A stretch of 33,521 nt of DNA. Source: Thiovulum sp. ES. GTDB lineage: Bacteria > Campylobacterota > Campylobacteria > Campylobacterales > Thiovulaceae. Positions 6,935-15,601 of this stretch are shown here, piece by piece (within the stretch, counting starts at the first letter, position 1; the number at the start of each line of letters is the position of its first letter). The notes under the pieces were generated by a model that saw only the letters and a program-made list of their open reading frames with translations, did not search any database and was not told where the DNA came from. The position numbers and the translations under genes are program-made. The stretch is from the NCBI GenBank assembly GCA_000276965.1, contig AKKQ01000016.1, positions 1-33,521 on the forward strand, written 5' to 3'.

Positions 6935-8389
6935 TTAGTATCTTTCTTCTGAGGCTTTATGCTCAATAATAGTTTTAGACCCTAGAATTCCACCGTGTCC
7001 GTCTGCTCTATGAGAGGTAAGATTAAGAATAAATGAAGAATAATATAGAGAATTAGCTGAAAGTTCTATACATAGTTCTTGAGTATCTGAAGCTAAATAG
7101 TATTCCATAGTTACATAATCTGAAGCCTTGTGTTGAACCTCACCTCTGTGTAGAATCTTATCCGGTAGATATATAGGCATATCTGAATCAATAGCATAAG
7201 AACCTTTATTTGCATATTTATTACTAAGAGAGAACCCCCGAACATTTACTACGAACATAGGACGATTTATTGCATCTGCACTTATCCCTGTTCTAATCTG
7301 CACCTTACTCGTATGGTCTTTTTGGAAAACAGACCCTAGATAATAATCAAATCTATAAGAATGACCGTAAGGTTGATACAGATTAACTTTCGGGTCTGTA
7401 TGACCAGTAAGAATGTTAGGAGTAGTAGGTAATGATGTGTCCATCTGAGGATAAGTATATACTTGAGGAAGAGCTATATAAATCTCATCGTCTGAATTAT
7501 AAGAAAACCCTAATAAATGGGCAGAACCTTTCTGATTAACTACTCTTGAACTATGTCCAACAAAATTTACATAATACCATCCTTGACCAGTATCTTTGAC
7601 ATAAGTATTCCTCCAGTTTCCTGCCACACAATCTAAGGCATACTTTGATAAGCCGTCATTACTGAAAACTCTACCTCTTTTTAAAGCTCCTGCTCCGCCA
7701 GAATTATAACCTGAATCAGTTCCTATCGCAAATGACCCTTTTTCTATACGAACATAAAATGAAAATCTCAATCTATTAGTAGCAATAAAGCCATGTTCAA
7801 TAAGATTAAAGACTAAAGATAGCCAATGTTGAGTCTTATCTGTTTCAGGTGAGGTAATCTTTAGTATCTGACCATCCTTAGTACCTGACCAGCCTCCTGC
7901 TAAACCTCCCCTATGCATACGAGGACCTGTTGTCTGATCCCCACTATATATATAAGGATTGTCTTTTGTAGCTAAAGAAGGGTCAAATGTGGAAGTTGTT
8001 TGTTCTGAAGAAAATCTACCCTCGAATGCCTTTGTATGAGGATGTACAGCTTCTACTTTAACTTTAGAATTACGAGAAATAAATGGTAGTTCTCTGTCAG
8101 GCAACACATAACTGTTATAAAGGATAGGATGACCTATATCATTTCTCATAAGATGTAAAGTATCTTTATCGTTTTCGACCAGCCTTTTATCATAACCGTT
8201 CTCAAATTGGTTCATAGCCTTCTTATAGTTAGGAACTTTAGAACCATCAGATAATGTTACATCTTTCTCTGAATTAGAGGTCATGTCTCTAATAGAAGAA
8301 ATGTTTTCCTGATAAGTCTTATTCAGGTCTTCTGTAGCTTCAATTGAGTCGTTAATGGATGTAATTACATCTGACATATTTACTGACAT
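6935..8389 (-). CDS. Receptor-binding / adhesin-type tail protein
   Basis: A 484-residue protein with a short N-terminal coiled coil (about 5-45) followed by a long beta-rich region. A Gly/His/Trp-rich stretch (about 155-290: GPRMHRGGLAGGWSGTKDGQ, KGSFAIGTDSGYNSGGAGAL, DTGQGWYYVNFVG) looks like a lectin or jelly-roll carbohydrate-binding domain. Later segments are aromatic and consistent with a surface-binding tip. A ribosome binding site AAAAAAGGA lies 10 nt before the ATG. It sits among the fibre genes. Carbohydrate binding is inference; no catalytic residues of known spike depolymerases were recognised. Confidence 0.6.
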   Translation of the reverse strand: MSVNMSDVITSINDSIEATEDLNKTYQENISSIRDMTSNSEKDVTLSDGSKVPNYKKAMNQFENGYDKRLVENDKDTLHLMRNDIGHPILYNSYVLPDRELPFISRNSKVKVEAVHPHTKAFEGRFSSEQTTSTFDPSLATKDNPYIYSGDQTTGPRMHRGGLAGGWSGTKDGQILKITSPETDKTQHWLSLVFNLIEHGFIATNRLRFSFYVRIEKGSFAIGTDSGYNSGGAGALKRGRVFSNDGLSKYALDCVAGNWRNTYVKDTGQGWYYVNFVGHSSRVVNQKGSAHLLGFSYNSDDEIYIALPQVYTYPQMDTSLPTTPNILTGHTDPKVNLYQPYGHSYRFDYYLGSVFQKDHTSKVQIRTGISADAINRPMFVVNVRGFSLSNKYANKGSYAIDSDMPIYLPDKILHRGEVQHKASDYVTMEYYLASDTQELCIELSANSLYYSSFILNLTSHRADGHGGILGSKTIIEHKASEERY

Positions 8390-8444
8390 TTACTTAATAT
8401 CCTTTTTTAGATTTGGAGTTTATCCTAAACATAAGTTCCAAAAC

Positions 8445-8657
8445 CTATGAAACTTTTATCAGTTTCTTTTCAGAATAGAGTTTATCTAGTCTTGTAAGAA
8501 TTAAGACATCTTCACTAAATAAGAATAAGTCTTCCGTAGATTCGACATAAACATAAAAGCCTTTATAGCCTCTAACTGTTATAGAACGATTAGCTACAAA
8601 CTGTGTTGGCTCTTCTATCATTGAATTCGGAATAATCTCCCGACCATTTCTTAACAT
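8445..8657 (-). CDS. Small protein of unknown function (70 aa)
   Basis: A 70-residue protein (MLRNGREIIPNSMIEEPTQF...), predicted mostly beta. The ATG has an AAGG sequence 6 nt upstream. It follows the two-domain fibre protein with a 3-nt gap and precedes the large adhesin-like gene. The pattern of a short loop followed by VRGYKGFYVYVEST suggests a small structural subunit or connector. No family recognised. Confidence 0.55.
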   Translation of the reverse strand: MLRNGREIIPNSMIEEPTQFVANRSITVRGYKGFYVYVESTEDLFLFSEDVLILTRLDKLYSEKKLIKVS

Positions 8658-8660
8658 GTA

Positions 8661-9197
8661 TTACCTTATTGTAAAAATTTCTACTCTATGTGAGTCAATT
8701 GGAGCTATCTGGAACACAACTTTATCTTTAGAACTATTCAAACCCCATATGCCATCTCGAACTTGATAGACCCCCTCGATTGTAACTACCACTTCTGCAC
8801 TATCATTTAAAGGTGAAGTTTGCTCTGGAATTGCAAATTCTGTAGTAGCTCCGTCTCCTACATATAGTTTCCTTGCCTTAGATATTCCTAAAGATATATT
8901 TATAGCTTCCTCAATATAGCTTAAGTTGAGATAAGTTTTATCTGAAGTAGAGGTAACCTTTAATTGTTCCTGCTGTCTCAAAACCAAATTATCCAGCCCA
9001 GATAGAACATCTGTTTCACCTGCTTTAATAGTATATTTAGCAATAGCACTAGACACAATATTTGAGTCTGAGTCCTGAATATCTATATAAATTGATTGGT
9101 CTGAATTGCTTGTATTAACTAATGAGGCAGAGACTACCTTTATTGGGGCTTGACATATTAATAAGTCTGTCCCCTTAAATGTTGTTCTGTTTAACAT
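8661..9197 (-). CDS. Two-domain beta-sandwich tail protein
   Basis: This 178-residue protein has an N-terminal beta-sandwich (about 1-97) and a C-terminal domain (about 104-178) of the form LYVGDGATTEFAIP ... VVVTIEGVYQV ... VVFQIAP, ending in VEIFTIR. That resembles the small attachment domains found near the N-terminus of many phage tail fibres. The N-terminal domain resembles the separate 97-residue protein at 22570-22863 in strand spacing and in a GET/ND/L pattern. It is probably an adaptor linking fibres to the baseplate, judged by domain type and position. Confidence 0.6.
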   Translation of the reverse strand: MLNRTTFKGTDLLICQAPIKVVSASLVNTSNSDQSIYIDIQDSDSNIVSSAIAKYTIKAGETDVLSGLDNLVLRQQEQLKVTSTSDKTYLNLSYIEEAINISLGISKARKLYVGDGATTEFAIPEQTSPLNDSAEVVVTIEGVYQVRDGIWGLNSSKDKVVFQIAPIDSHRVEIFTIR

Positions 9198-9206
9198 AAA
9201 AGTTCC

Positions 9207-10745
9207 TTAATGTATAGAGCTTAACTGAACAGACAAAGTATCCATTTTAATAGAATTCAATTGTCTTAAGACACTGTTTGCCTTAGAAGTTATAAAAGAA
9301 AACTTAGAAGAAATCTCTGTATCAATAGTGTTATATTTAGAAGAAAGAGTTAAAGACTTCTTTAGATTTTCAACTTCTGTCTTAATGGCTAATTTGAAGT
9401 CCTCGTAATCTTTAGATAAAGATTGTTTAACTTCTTTTACAGAAGCTCTAAGCTCTTCTTGTTCAGCTAAATTCAATAGATTTAAAGCCTTACTAGAAAC
9501 TCTCATAAAAGACTGTAACATCTGCCCTTGTTTTATATCTTCTTGATTATGCCTAAACTTTATCTCGTATTCAGAAACTAATTGTTCGCTTTTAGATAGT
9601 CTATCTGTAACTGATTGTAAAATAGTATCTCTAGTTTGGTCAAAGTCCCTTTTCTCTTTTAAGAACTCTTCTTGATAGATTAAATTAGCATTTACTAGAC
9701 CTACCTGTGCTTTAGTAATAACAACATTAGCTTCTGTCTCTATGTAATTATCATAAGTCTTGTTAGAGATAGATTTTAAATCCTGAGTATAAGTAGCAAT
9801 AAGGTCCGATATAGTTTCAGTATATCTATTAACATCTTGTTCCACTTTAGTATAAATAGATTTAGTATTGTTCTTTAAATCTCTTGCTTCCAGTTCGCTT
9901 AACATCGATTTTACAGCAGAGTTATTAGCTAATATAGTCTGTCTTCTTGTTTCAATTACTGAGTCTTGAGACTGACTGTATAAAGTGTCAATTAGAGGGG
10001 TTAGAAAGTCTAGTTTTAAAACATGTTCGTCTATCTTGGTGGAAATAAGGTCGCCTTTAGCTTCTGTTTCTAAATAGACTTTTCTAACCGCTGACAGACT
10101 ATCTATTGTTTTATCTGTCAGTTGTTTTATAGCGGATGTGAAAGATGTGTCCCCTTGTTTTATCAATTCTTTTAGATTTGAAATAGCACTGTCGGTAACC
10201 TCAGTAACGGTTTTCTCAGAGTTATAAGCAATAGTTTGAATACTAGTAGATAACTGTGTAATGGATGTCATAACACCTTGGATATAGTCTTTCACCAAGT
10301 CTATTTCATATAGTTTCTCTTTTACTAAAGACTCAGATGTTTGTGTAAAAGTATCTTGTATAGCAAACAAAGTGGTGTTCAGGGAGGTTATATGCTGGTC
10401 TCTTAGAGAAGACAAGTATTCTCGACTATGAATGGTTACATAATCTTTTAAAGAGAGATAAAGAGTGTCTATCTCTGTAAGAATAGATTTTGAAGAGGAG
10501 AGTCTTGTATCAATTTCTGATAAAGCCTTGCCTAATGAGTAAATTTCTTTACCGTCTATATCTAAGATGTCTGCCTCTGAAAACATAAATGACTCTAAGT
10601 TCTTGAACCTTTGTAAAGTTTTAGTTATGTTAGAGGCGATAATTTCCATATCTGAGTTATAAGTTTCAATTAGAGTGCCGAGGAAATCGCTCCCCTCGAC
10701 TACTTTGAGACCTATTTCAGAATTACTCGAAGTATTTCTAGCCAT
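9207..10745 (-). CDS. Long coiled-coil tail/fibre shaft protein
   Basis: A 512-residue protein that is almost entirely alpha-helical coiled coil with Leu, Ser, Thr, Lys and Glu in heptad patterns; there is no Cys and no membrane segment. It starts 9 nt after the 1405-aa baseplate gene. The composition resembles that of phage fibre shafts or tail whiskers, but no family was recognised. It could form a trimeric fibre attached to the baseplate periphery. Function beyond a structural rod cannot be read from the sequence. Confidence 0.65.
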   Translation of the reverse strand: MARNTSSNSEIGLKVVEGSDFLGTLIETYNSDMEIIASNITKTLQRFKNLESFMFSEADILDIDGKEIYSLGKALSEIDTRLSSSKSILTEIDTLYLSLKDYVTIHSREYLSSLRDQHITSLNTTLFAIQDTFTQTSESLVKEKLYEIDLVKDYIQGVMTSITQLSTSIQTIAYNSEKTVTEVTDSAISNLKELIKQGDTSFTSAIKQLTDKTIDSLSAVRKVYLETEAKGDLISTKIDEHVLKLDFLTPLIDTLYSQSQDSVIETRRQTILANNSAVKSMLSELEARDLKNNTKSIYTKVEQDVNRYTETISDLIATYTQDLKSISNKTYDNYIETEANVVITKAQVGLVNANLIYQEEFLKEKRDFDQTRDTILQSVTDRLSKSEQLVSEYEIKFRHNQEDIKQGQMLQSFMRVSSKALNLLNLAEQEELRASVKEVKQSLSKDYEDFKLAIKTEVENLKKSLTLSSKYNTIDTEISSKFSFITSKANSVLRQLNSIKMDTLSVQLSSIH

Positions 10746-10753
10746 AATGACCC

Positions 10754-13700
10754 TTAATATTCTGTTTCAGTAGCAATAGCTCTAAGATTAAAGATTTTAG
10801 GTCTGTTAAGCTTATCCTTATCTGTAACACTTAGCTCTATTTTTATTCTTGGACTAAAACCTTTCCTAAAATCGATTTTATCTGAACCAACTTCCTCGCT
10901 ATCTATGATTTCAATAAATGTTGAAGCCTCTCCTGAATTGTTAAGCACTCTGTTGTGGTAAATATCTTCAAAAATAGTTAGACCTGTATAGTCTTCTGCA
11001 TATAGGTGATGCCCATCTATCTTAGAACTTATCTTTACAGAATTAGTATCTACTTTATTAACATTAAAGTCTAAATCAGTTAAAGTCTTGTTTAATAGCT
11101 CCTGAACCTCCGATAAGTCTAACCCTTTGATAGATATGTTTATGTTTCTTATATAAGAGTTTATATCTGTTGTAGGTAAGACTTCTTTATAAGCATTTAG
11201 TATGTAAGTTATCCCATCATTATAGTTAAACAATAGCACTGAGAAACATAAATTGTCTGTATAGTTAGTATCTGTTTGGAAAGTTAAGGTTGTAAAGACT
11301 CTCTTCTTAGATATTTCAAATAAGAATTCCTGCATATTCTGTTGAGTTACCTTAGACAGTTCGTTCCAAGTATAACCATTAGTTAAAGAATAAAAGACCT
11401 TTACATTGCTATCTCTATAATTATGAATAGTTAGATAAGTTTTCAAACTGTTTTGATTTGACCAGTTAGATATGCTCTTTGAAATATAAACCGATTTATC
11501 TGTAATGTCTGACACAGACAATTGGATAGAATTATCTAACTGAGGACTTAGTAAAGTTTCTGTTTCCAGTGAGTTAGATGTCAATTTTACAGAAACCTCT
11601 ATAGATTTTATATTATTAGAAGGAATAGAGACTGTCTCATATAGCTCTACATCATGTAGAAATGCACCTCCCTCTGTGTCTATAAGTTTGACTTTCTTTT
11701 CTATAGATGTGTTTTCTTCAATAGTTTCAGCAGACAATAAAGAAAAGTTAGAAACCTTTCTAGGAGTGTCAAACTTATATGTAAATGAATGTGTAACAGT
11801 GTTCTCGAAAACAATTCCGTTTATTTTAAACCATAAATCACTGTTTTGCACAGGAGTCCATGTTACCATGTTAGAACTTTCCAGCATGACTCCTTGTAGA
11901 TAGGGTTGCACAGAAATCCAGTTCCCTGTAAATAAATCTTTCTCGCCTAGAGTAGCTATTCTTGTAACTAATTCAGTCTGATTAGTATATAAAATAAAAG
12001 CATAATATGTGTCTTTCTCTAGCAAAATTTTATCCTCAAATTCTACCTCTGTCGGCTGAAGAGAAGATACTTCAGTTTTTTCACCATCAGCCACATATGG
12101 AATAGTAGCCTTAGTAACCATCTTAGTTATATCAGGTATCCCCGCTGTTAATTCAACTACATAGACTGTTAGGTCTGACAATAGAGTAGCGGTTTCAGAC
12201 CCATTTTCTGCTCCTATATAGAACTCAATAGAGTGTAGATTAAAGCTATTAGATACATAAAATACCTGAGAAGTAGGGTCTCCACAATGACAACAGTTAC
12301 ATGGTGGAGGAGGCGGGGGAGTATAAGTTACTAAAGTAGTCTTCATTGGAATTCCAGTAAAAGAAGCAGACCCTCTAGTCCCTAGGTATTCTCCTGATAG
12401 ATTATCTAAGAACTTTTCAACAGTCTCCATTACAGCTATTCCTCTAGTCCCTGAATTATATCCACCTATATCTACTGTTAGACTTACAGACCCATCTGAG
12501 TTTGAATTATAAGAACCTGAAACCTTTATGTCATCAATATATAAGTCTAGCTCTACATCTGGATTATATGCTCCTGCGGGAGCGGATATTACAATCTTTG
12601 TTGGGGTTGGTAGCATTCTGTTGGAATTCAGTTCTTCCGTTGTTCTACCTGCCAGTGAAGTTACTGAAGTTGTAGTAGTTATATGCTCATCTACCCACCG
12701 TAAAGTATTAGGAGTTATAGTTAGATTTACAAATGGAGGCTTCTTAGTAGATAGCCTGTTTATCCGTTTCAATGCAGAATATAGTTCTTGTTTTATCTCT
12801 GTTGTGTAGTAGTTTGATTTTACAGGAAGAGTTATCCTAGTCCCTTTTATTCCTGTGTCAAGATTAAATGTTTCCCAGTCTGAATTCAAAGATATAGATT
12901 TATCCTCAGAAACTGTTACACAAGTTTCCTTTAAAGCTTCTATCAATTCTCTGTCTAATAAAGAGTCATCCGTGAAAGAATCGATAAATATATCTGATAG
13001 CTCTGAAGCTCCTGACTCAGCTCTTGCTTGACTTAACAAAAAAAGATTAGACATACCTTTCTCTAGCTTCTGTAATCTATCAGCCATGTCCTGGATTTCT
13101 GACATCATAAAGACTCTGTAAGCTTCGTATTCAATGACAGGAGTTTTACCATATTCAACTGATATTGTAGCAAGACTCAAGGAGTTTATATTGTCTGTTA
13201 CAGGAGCAATAGGTGTTCTGTAAAGATTGGATTTACCTCTTAATATGAAAAATCTACCAGAAACAGAATTAAACATATCTTCTCGTTTTAATATTAGCCT
13301 ATCTTTTCTAGGACTGACTAATCTATATGTAGCAGATAGTTTATATTTAAAAGCTCCCTCTGAATCAAATTGGAACATAGAATACATCAATCTAATCTTA
13401 TTCCTATCGACTCCCTCGACACTTACTAGAGACCTTTCTGAGACATTAGTATATTCATATCTATAAAACAATTTAAGTATGGTAAATGTAGAACCTTTTT
13501 CAGGACGATTTCCAGACAACCACTTAATATAAGCCTTTCCTGAATTATGACTTAATGTCCAATCAGAGTTCATTTTATATATAGCTTCCCCTACACTTAT
13601 TTGAGGAGTTATATATGATATTTGAAACACAGACTCAGTTATATCAGATATATAGATATAGTCTAGGTCTCCCGTATTTGACCTAGTTATAACTGTATCT

Positions 13701-14971
13701 ATCAGTCGTTTATGACCTACCACAGATTCAATAGAGTGGATAAACTTATCTGTAAATTTATAAGCTAGAAAGTTCCCTATAAAATAATCCTCTGACTGTC
13801 TATCAGATATTAAAGTAGAAGTGTCTTCTGATGTAAATAACTGATATGAGAAGCTTTGGTCGTATAAAAAGGATAGATTATAACCACCTACATTAGCATT
13901 TCCTGAAGATATATTCATATGTAACTCCTCAATTATCTCTGGATTAGTTGAGTTAGTTAGTCTTTGATTTACCGTAGGTCTTAAACCTTTTACTACATAG
14001 TTTCCATTAGAATTATAATCGTATCGTCCTACAATATCTAAGACTCCCCGCATTTCAGGGTCTATTCTGTTAGCATTTATAACTACCGCTCCCTCTATCT
14101 GCCAGACTCCAAAGAAAGGTTCTTCTTGAGAGGTCTTAGATAGTACCCACTCACCTTTTAGTTGCAATCTGTCTGCACCTCTACTGTCGTAAGCATATCC
14201 TGGTGCTAAGTCTCTTAAAGTAGGGTCTGTATCAGCTTTTACTCTAACCGCTGATATTAATATGCCCACAGTATAAGTGTTTATAGTTCCATCTTCTTTA
14301 TAGACTGGCTCTGTAAATAAAGAGTCTTTACCGTCTATGTCTATATAGAACCCCTCATAATAAAGAGTAGTAGAACCGCTAACAGATACAGTTACCTTAT
14401 TATTAGTTATAATTAAAGGATTGATTATATTTATTAAAGTTTCTTCTTGGTCTTTTATCAACTTTATAGGTAGTATCTCTTTTAATCCTAAAGAAGACTT
14501 ATCAGATAGTATATAGTCGTGTAGGTCTTTTACTGTTGATGTAGCCTTACCTTTTTTCATAGGTAAATAGAAATAAATCATCTGCTCATCTGATGAGGTT
14601 TCATGTCTTATTTCCTGATAGTCTTCTGTTTTATTCATTTCAAAGGTGAAGTATTTATTAGAGTCTGTATGTAAAAACTCTAACCCTTTCAGCTCTAGAT
14701 AGTGGCTCTTATCCGTTTTATTTATATAAACAGATCCGCCCTCAATTAATGACCCAGATTTCTTATATAAAGTATCGGACAGCTTCTTCATTTCATTTAA
14801 AAATAAAGACTGTATTTCGTTTAGTTCTGAACTCTGTAAAGGAGATGTAGCTCTGAATAAAATCTTTTTATAGCCTTTAGATATATGATTATCTTCTGTT
14901 GGGTATAAAGTTCTATCAAAGATTTCACTCTCTTTAGTTAATTTCTCTGCTAGTTGTAAAATTACTGACAT
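10754..14971 (-). CDS. Giant peripheral baseplate / fibre-network protein (DUF4815-like N-terminus)
   Basis: This 1405-residue protein is the largest in the window; its ribosome binding site is AAAGG. The N-terminal region (about 30-65, KKILFRATSPLQSSELNEIQ) matches the DUF4815 pattern of an FRPG-like stretch then LQ..ELNE.Q, seen in large baseplate proteins of other myoviruses. The middle is beta-rich. Around residues 884-900 there is a hexaproline run directly followed by CNCCHCGD, a compact Cys/His cluster that may bind metal or form disulfides. The rest is repeated beta domains with Ser/Thr-rich strands. By size and position after gp6-type genes it fills the role of T4 gp10/gp7-like outer wedge proteins; this equivalence is inferred. 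Confidence 0.65.
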   Translation of the reverse strand: MSVILQLAEKLTKESEIFDRTLYPTEDNHISKGYKKILFRATSPLQSSELNEIQSLFLNEMKKLSDTLYKKSGSLIEGGSVYINKTDKSHYLELKGLEFLHTDSNKYFTFEMNKTEDYQEIRHETSSDEQMIYFYLPMKKGKATSTVKDLHDYILSDKSSLGLKEILPIKLIKDQEETLINIINPLIITNNKVTVSVSGSTTLYYEGFYIDIDGKDSLFTEPVYKEDGTINTYTVGILISAVRVKADTDPTLRDLAPGYAYDSRGADRLQLKGEWVLSKTSQEEPFFGVWQIEGAVVINANRIDPEMRGVLDIVGRYDYNSNGNYVVKGLRPTVNQRLTNSTNPEIIEELHMNISSGNANVGGYNLSFLYDQSFSYQLFTSEDTSTLISDRQSEDYFIGNFLAYKFTDKFIHSIESVVGHKRLIDTVITRSNTGDLDYIYISDITESVFQISYITPQISVGEAIYKMNSDWTLSHNSGKAYIKWLSGNRPEKGSTFTILKLFYRYEYTNVSERSLVSVEGVDRNKIRLMYSMFQFDSEGAFKYKLSATYRLVSPRKDRLILKREDMFNSVSGRFFILRGKSNLYRTPIAPVTDNINSLSLATISVEYGKTPVIEYEAYRVFMMSEIQDMADRLQKLEKGMSNLFLLSQARAESGASELSDIFIDSFTDDSLLDRELIEALKETCVTVSEDKSISLNSDWETFNLDTGIKGTRITLPVKSNYYTTEIKQELYSALKRINRLSTKKPPFVNLTITPNTLRWVDEHITTTTSVTSLAGRTTEELNSNRMLPTPTKIVISAPAGAYNPDVELDLYIDDIKVSGSYNSNSDGSVSLTVDIGGYNSGTRGIAVMETVEKFLDNLSGEYLGTRGSASFTGIPMKTTLVTYTPPPPPPCNCCHCGDPTSQVFYVSNSFNLHSIEFYIGAENGSETATLLSDLTVYVVELTAGIPDITKMVTKATIPYVADGEKTEVSSLQPTEVEFEDKILLEKDTYYAFILYTNQTELVTRIATLGEKDLFTGNWISVQPYLQGVMLESSNMVTWTPVQNSDLWFKINGIVFENTVTHSFTYKFDTPRKVSNFSLLSAETIEENTSIEKKVKLIDTEGGAFLHDVELYETVSIPSNNIKSIEVSVKLTSNSLETETLLSPQLDNSIQLSVSDITDKSVYISKSISNWSNQNSLKTYLTIHNYRDSNVKVFYSLTNGYTWNELSKVTQQNMQEFLFEISKKRVFTTLTFQTDTNYTDNLCFSVLLFNYNDGITYILNAYKEVLPTTDINSYIRNINISIKGLDLSEVQELLNKTLTDLDFNVNKVDTNSVKISSKIDGHHLYAEDYTGLTIFEDIYHNRVLNNSGEASTFIEIIDSEEVGSDKIDFRKGFSPRIKIELSVTDKDKLNRPKIFNLRAIATETEY

Positions 14972-14983
14972 TCTTAGTTACCT

Positions 14984-15589
14984 TTAAAATGATAGCACAA
15001 AATCGAAGACTTCTCTGGTGTATTTACTTTTCACGACAGGTGCAATATTGCTTACAGCTACGAATGTCCCTATATTATACTTATCTGTATCTGTCTCAAA
15101 TTTCAATAAAGATTTTGTCGGAGAGGAACCTGTTTTTGTTTTAGTGTCATAGAACAGACCAATCTGATATAGAACAGTTCCATCAGATATATCATCTAAA
15201 CTTAGACGGAAACTAAAATATAAGTTTCTAGTTATGTCCTCAGTATTCTCTGAAAACTTATTAAAGTCGCCTTCCCCTAGTATCTGCCAATACTTACCAT
15301 CATTTGTAGCAATATTGTCAGGTTTTTCATATGAAAAATGCTCTGCTTTTATCTCTTTCACGAAACCTTTCTTGTCAGACTCTTTAAGGTATAATATGTT
15401 TTGAACCTCTGTAGTGTCTGTGCTTACAGGAACTGACCCCTCTAACCACTTTTCTATCTGACTGTTAGAATAATTTGAGACCGGTCTGCCTCCAAATGCT
15501 AGATAAAATCTTCTAGAGTAGCTCTTCCCAGCTAAATTCTCTGATAGTTTTAGTCTCATTTCCTTATCATAGTTCTCAGAATATATCAA
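14984..15589 (-). CDS. Baseplate wedge protein, gp8-like candidate
   Basis: A 201-residue protein with a TTG start at 15587-15589, 8 nt after a perfect AGGAGG, which decides the start. Near the N-terminus YSRRFYLAFGGRPVSNYSN resembles the FY.FFGR...W motif near the start of T4 gp8-type wedge proteins. The rest is mixed beta, ending VFDFVLSF. It is shorter than T4 gp8 (334 aa), so homology is tentative. Its place between a gp7/gpI-position protein and the giant outer baseplate protein supports a wedge role. Confidence 0.5.
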   Translation of the reverse strand: MIYSENYDKEMRLKLSENLAGKSYSRRFYLAFGGRPVSNYSNSQIEKWLEGSVPVSTDTTEVQNILYLKESDKKGFVKEIKAEHFSYEKPDNIATNDGKYWQILGEGDFNKFSENTEDITRNLYFSFRLSLDDISDGTVLYQIGLFYDTKTKTGSSPTKSLLKFETDTDKYNIGTFVAVSNIAPVVKSKYTREVFDFVLSF

Positions 15590-15601
15590 AGGTTAGACCT
15601 C

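Noticed and set aside
11676-13466. Plus-strand open frames inside the giant baseplate gene (11676-11903, 12528-12809, 13227-13466)
   Set aside because: They lie antisense to a well-supported long gene, have no good ribosome binding sites and no protein-like motifs; the same holds for plus-strand frames near 6231, 15987, 16608, 21636, 24791, 25893 and 26271.
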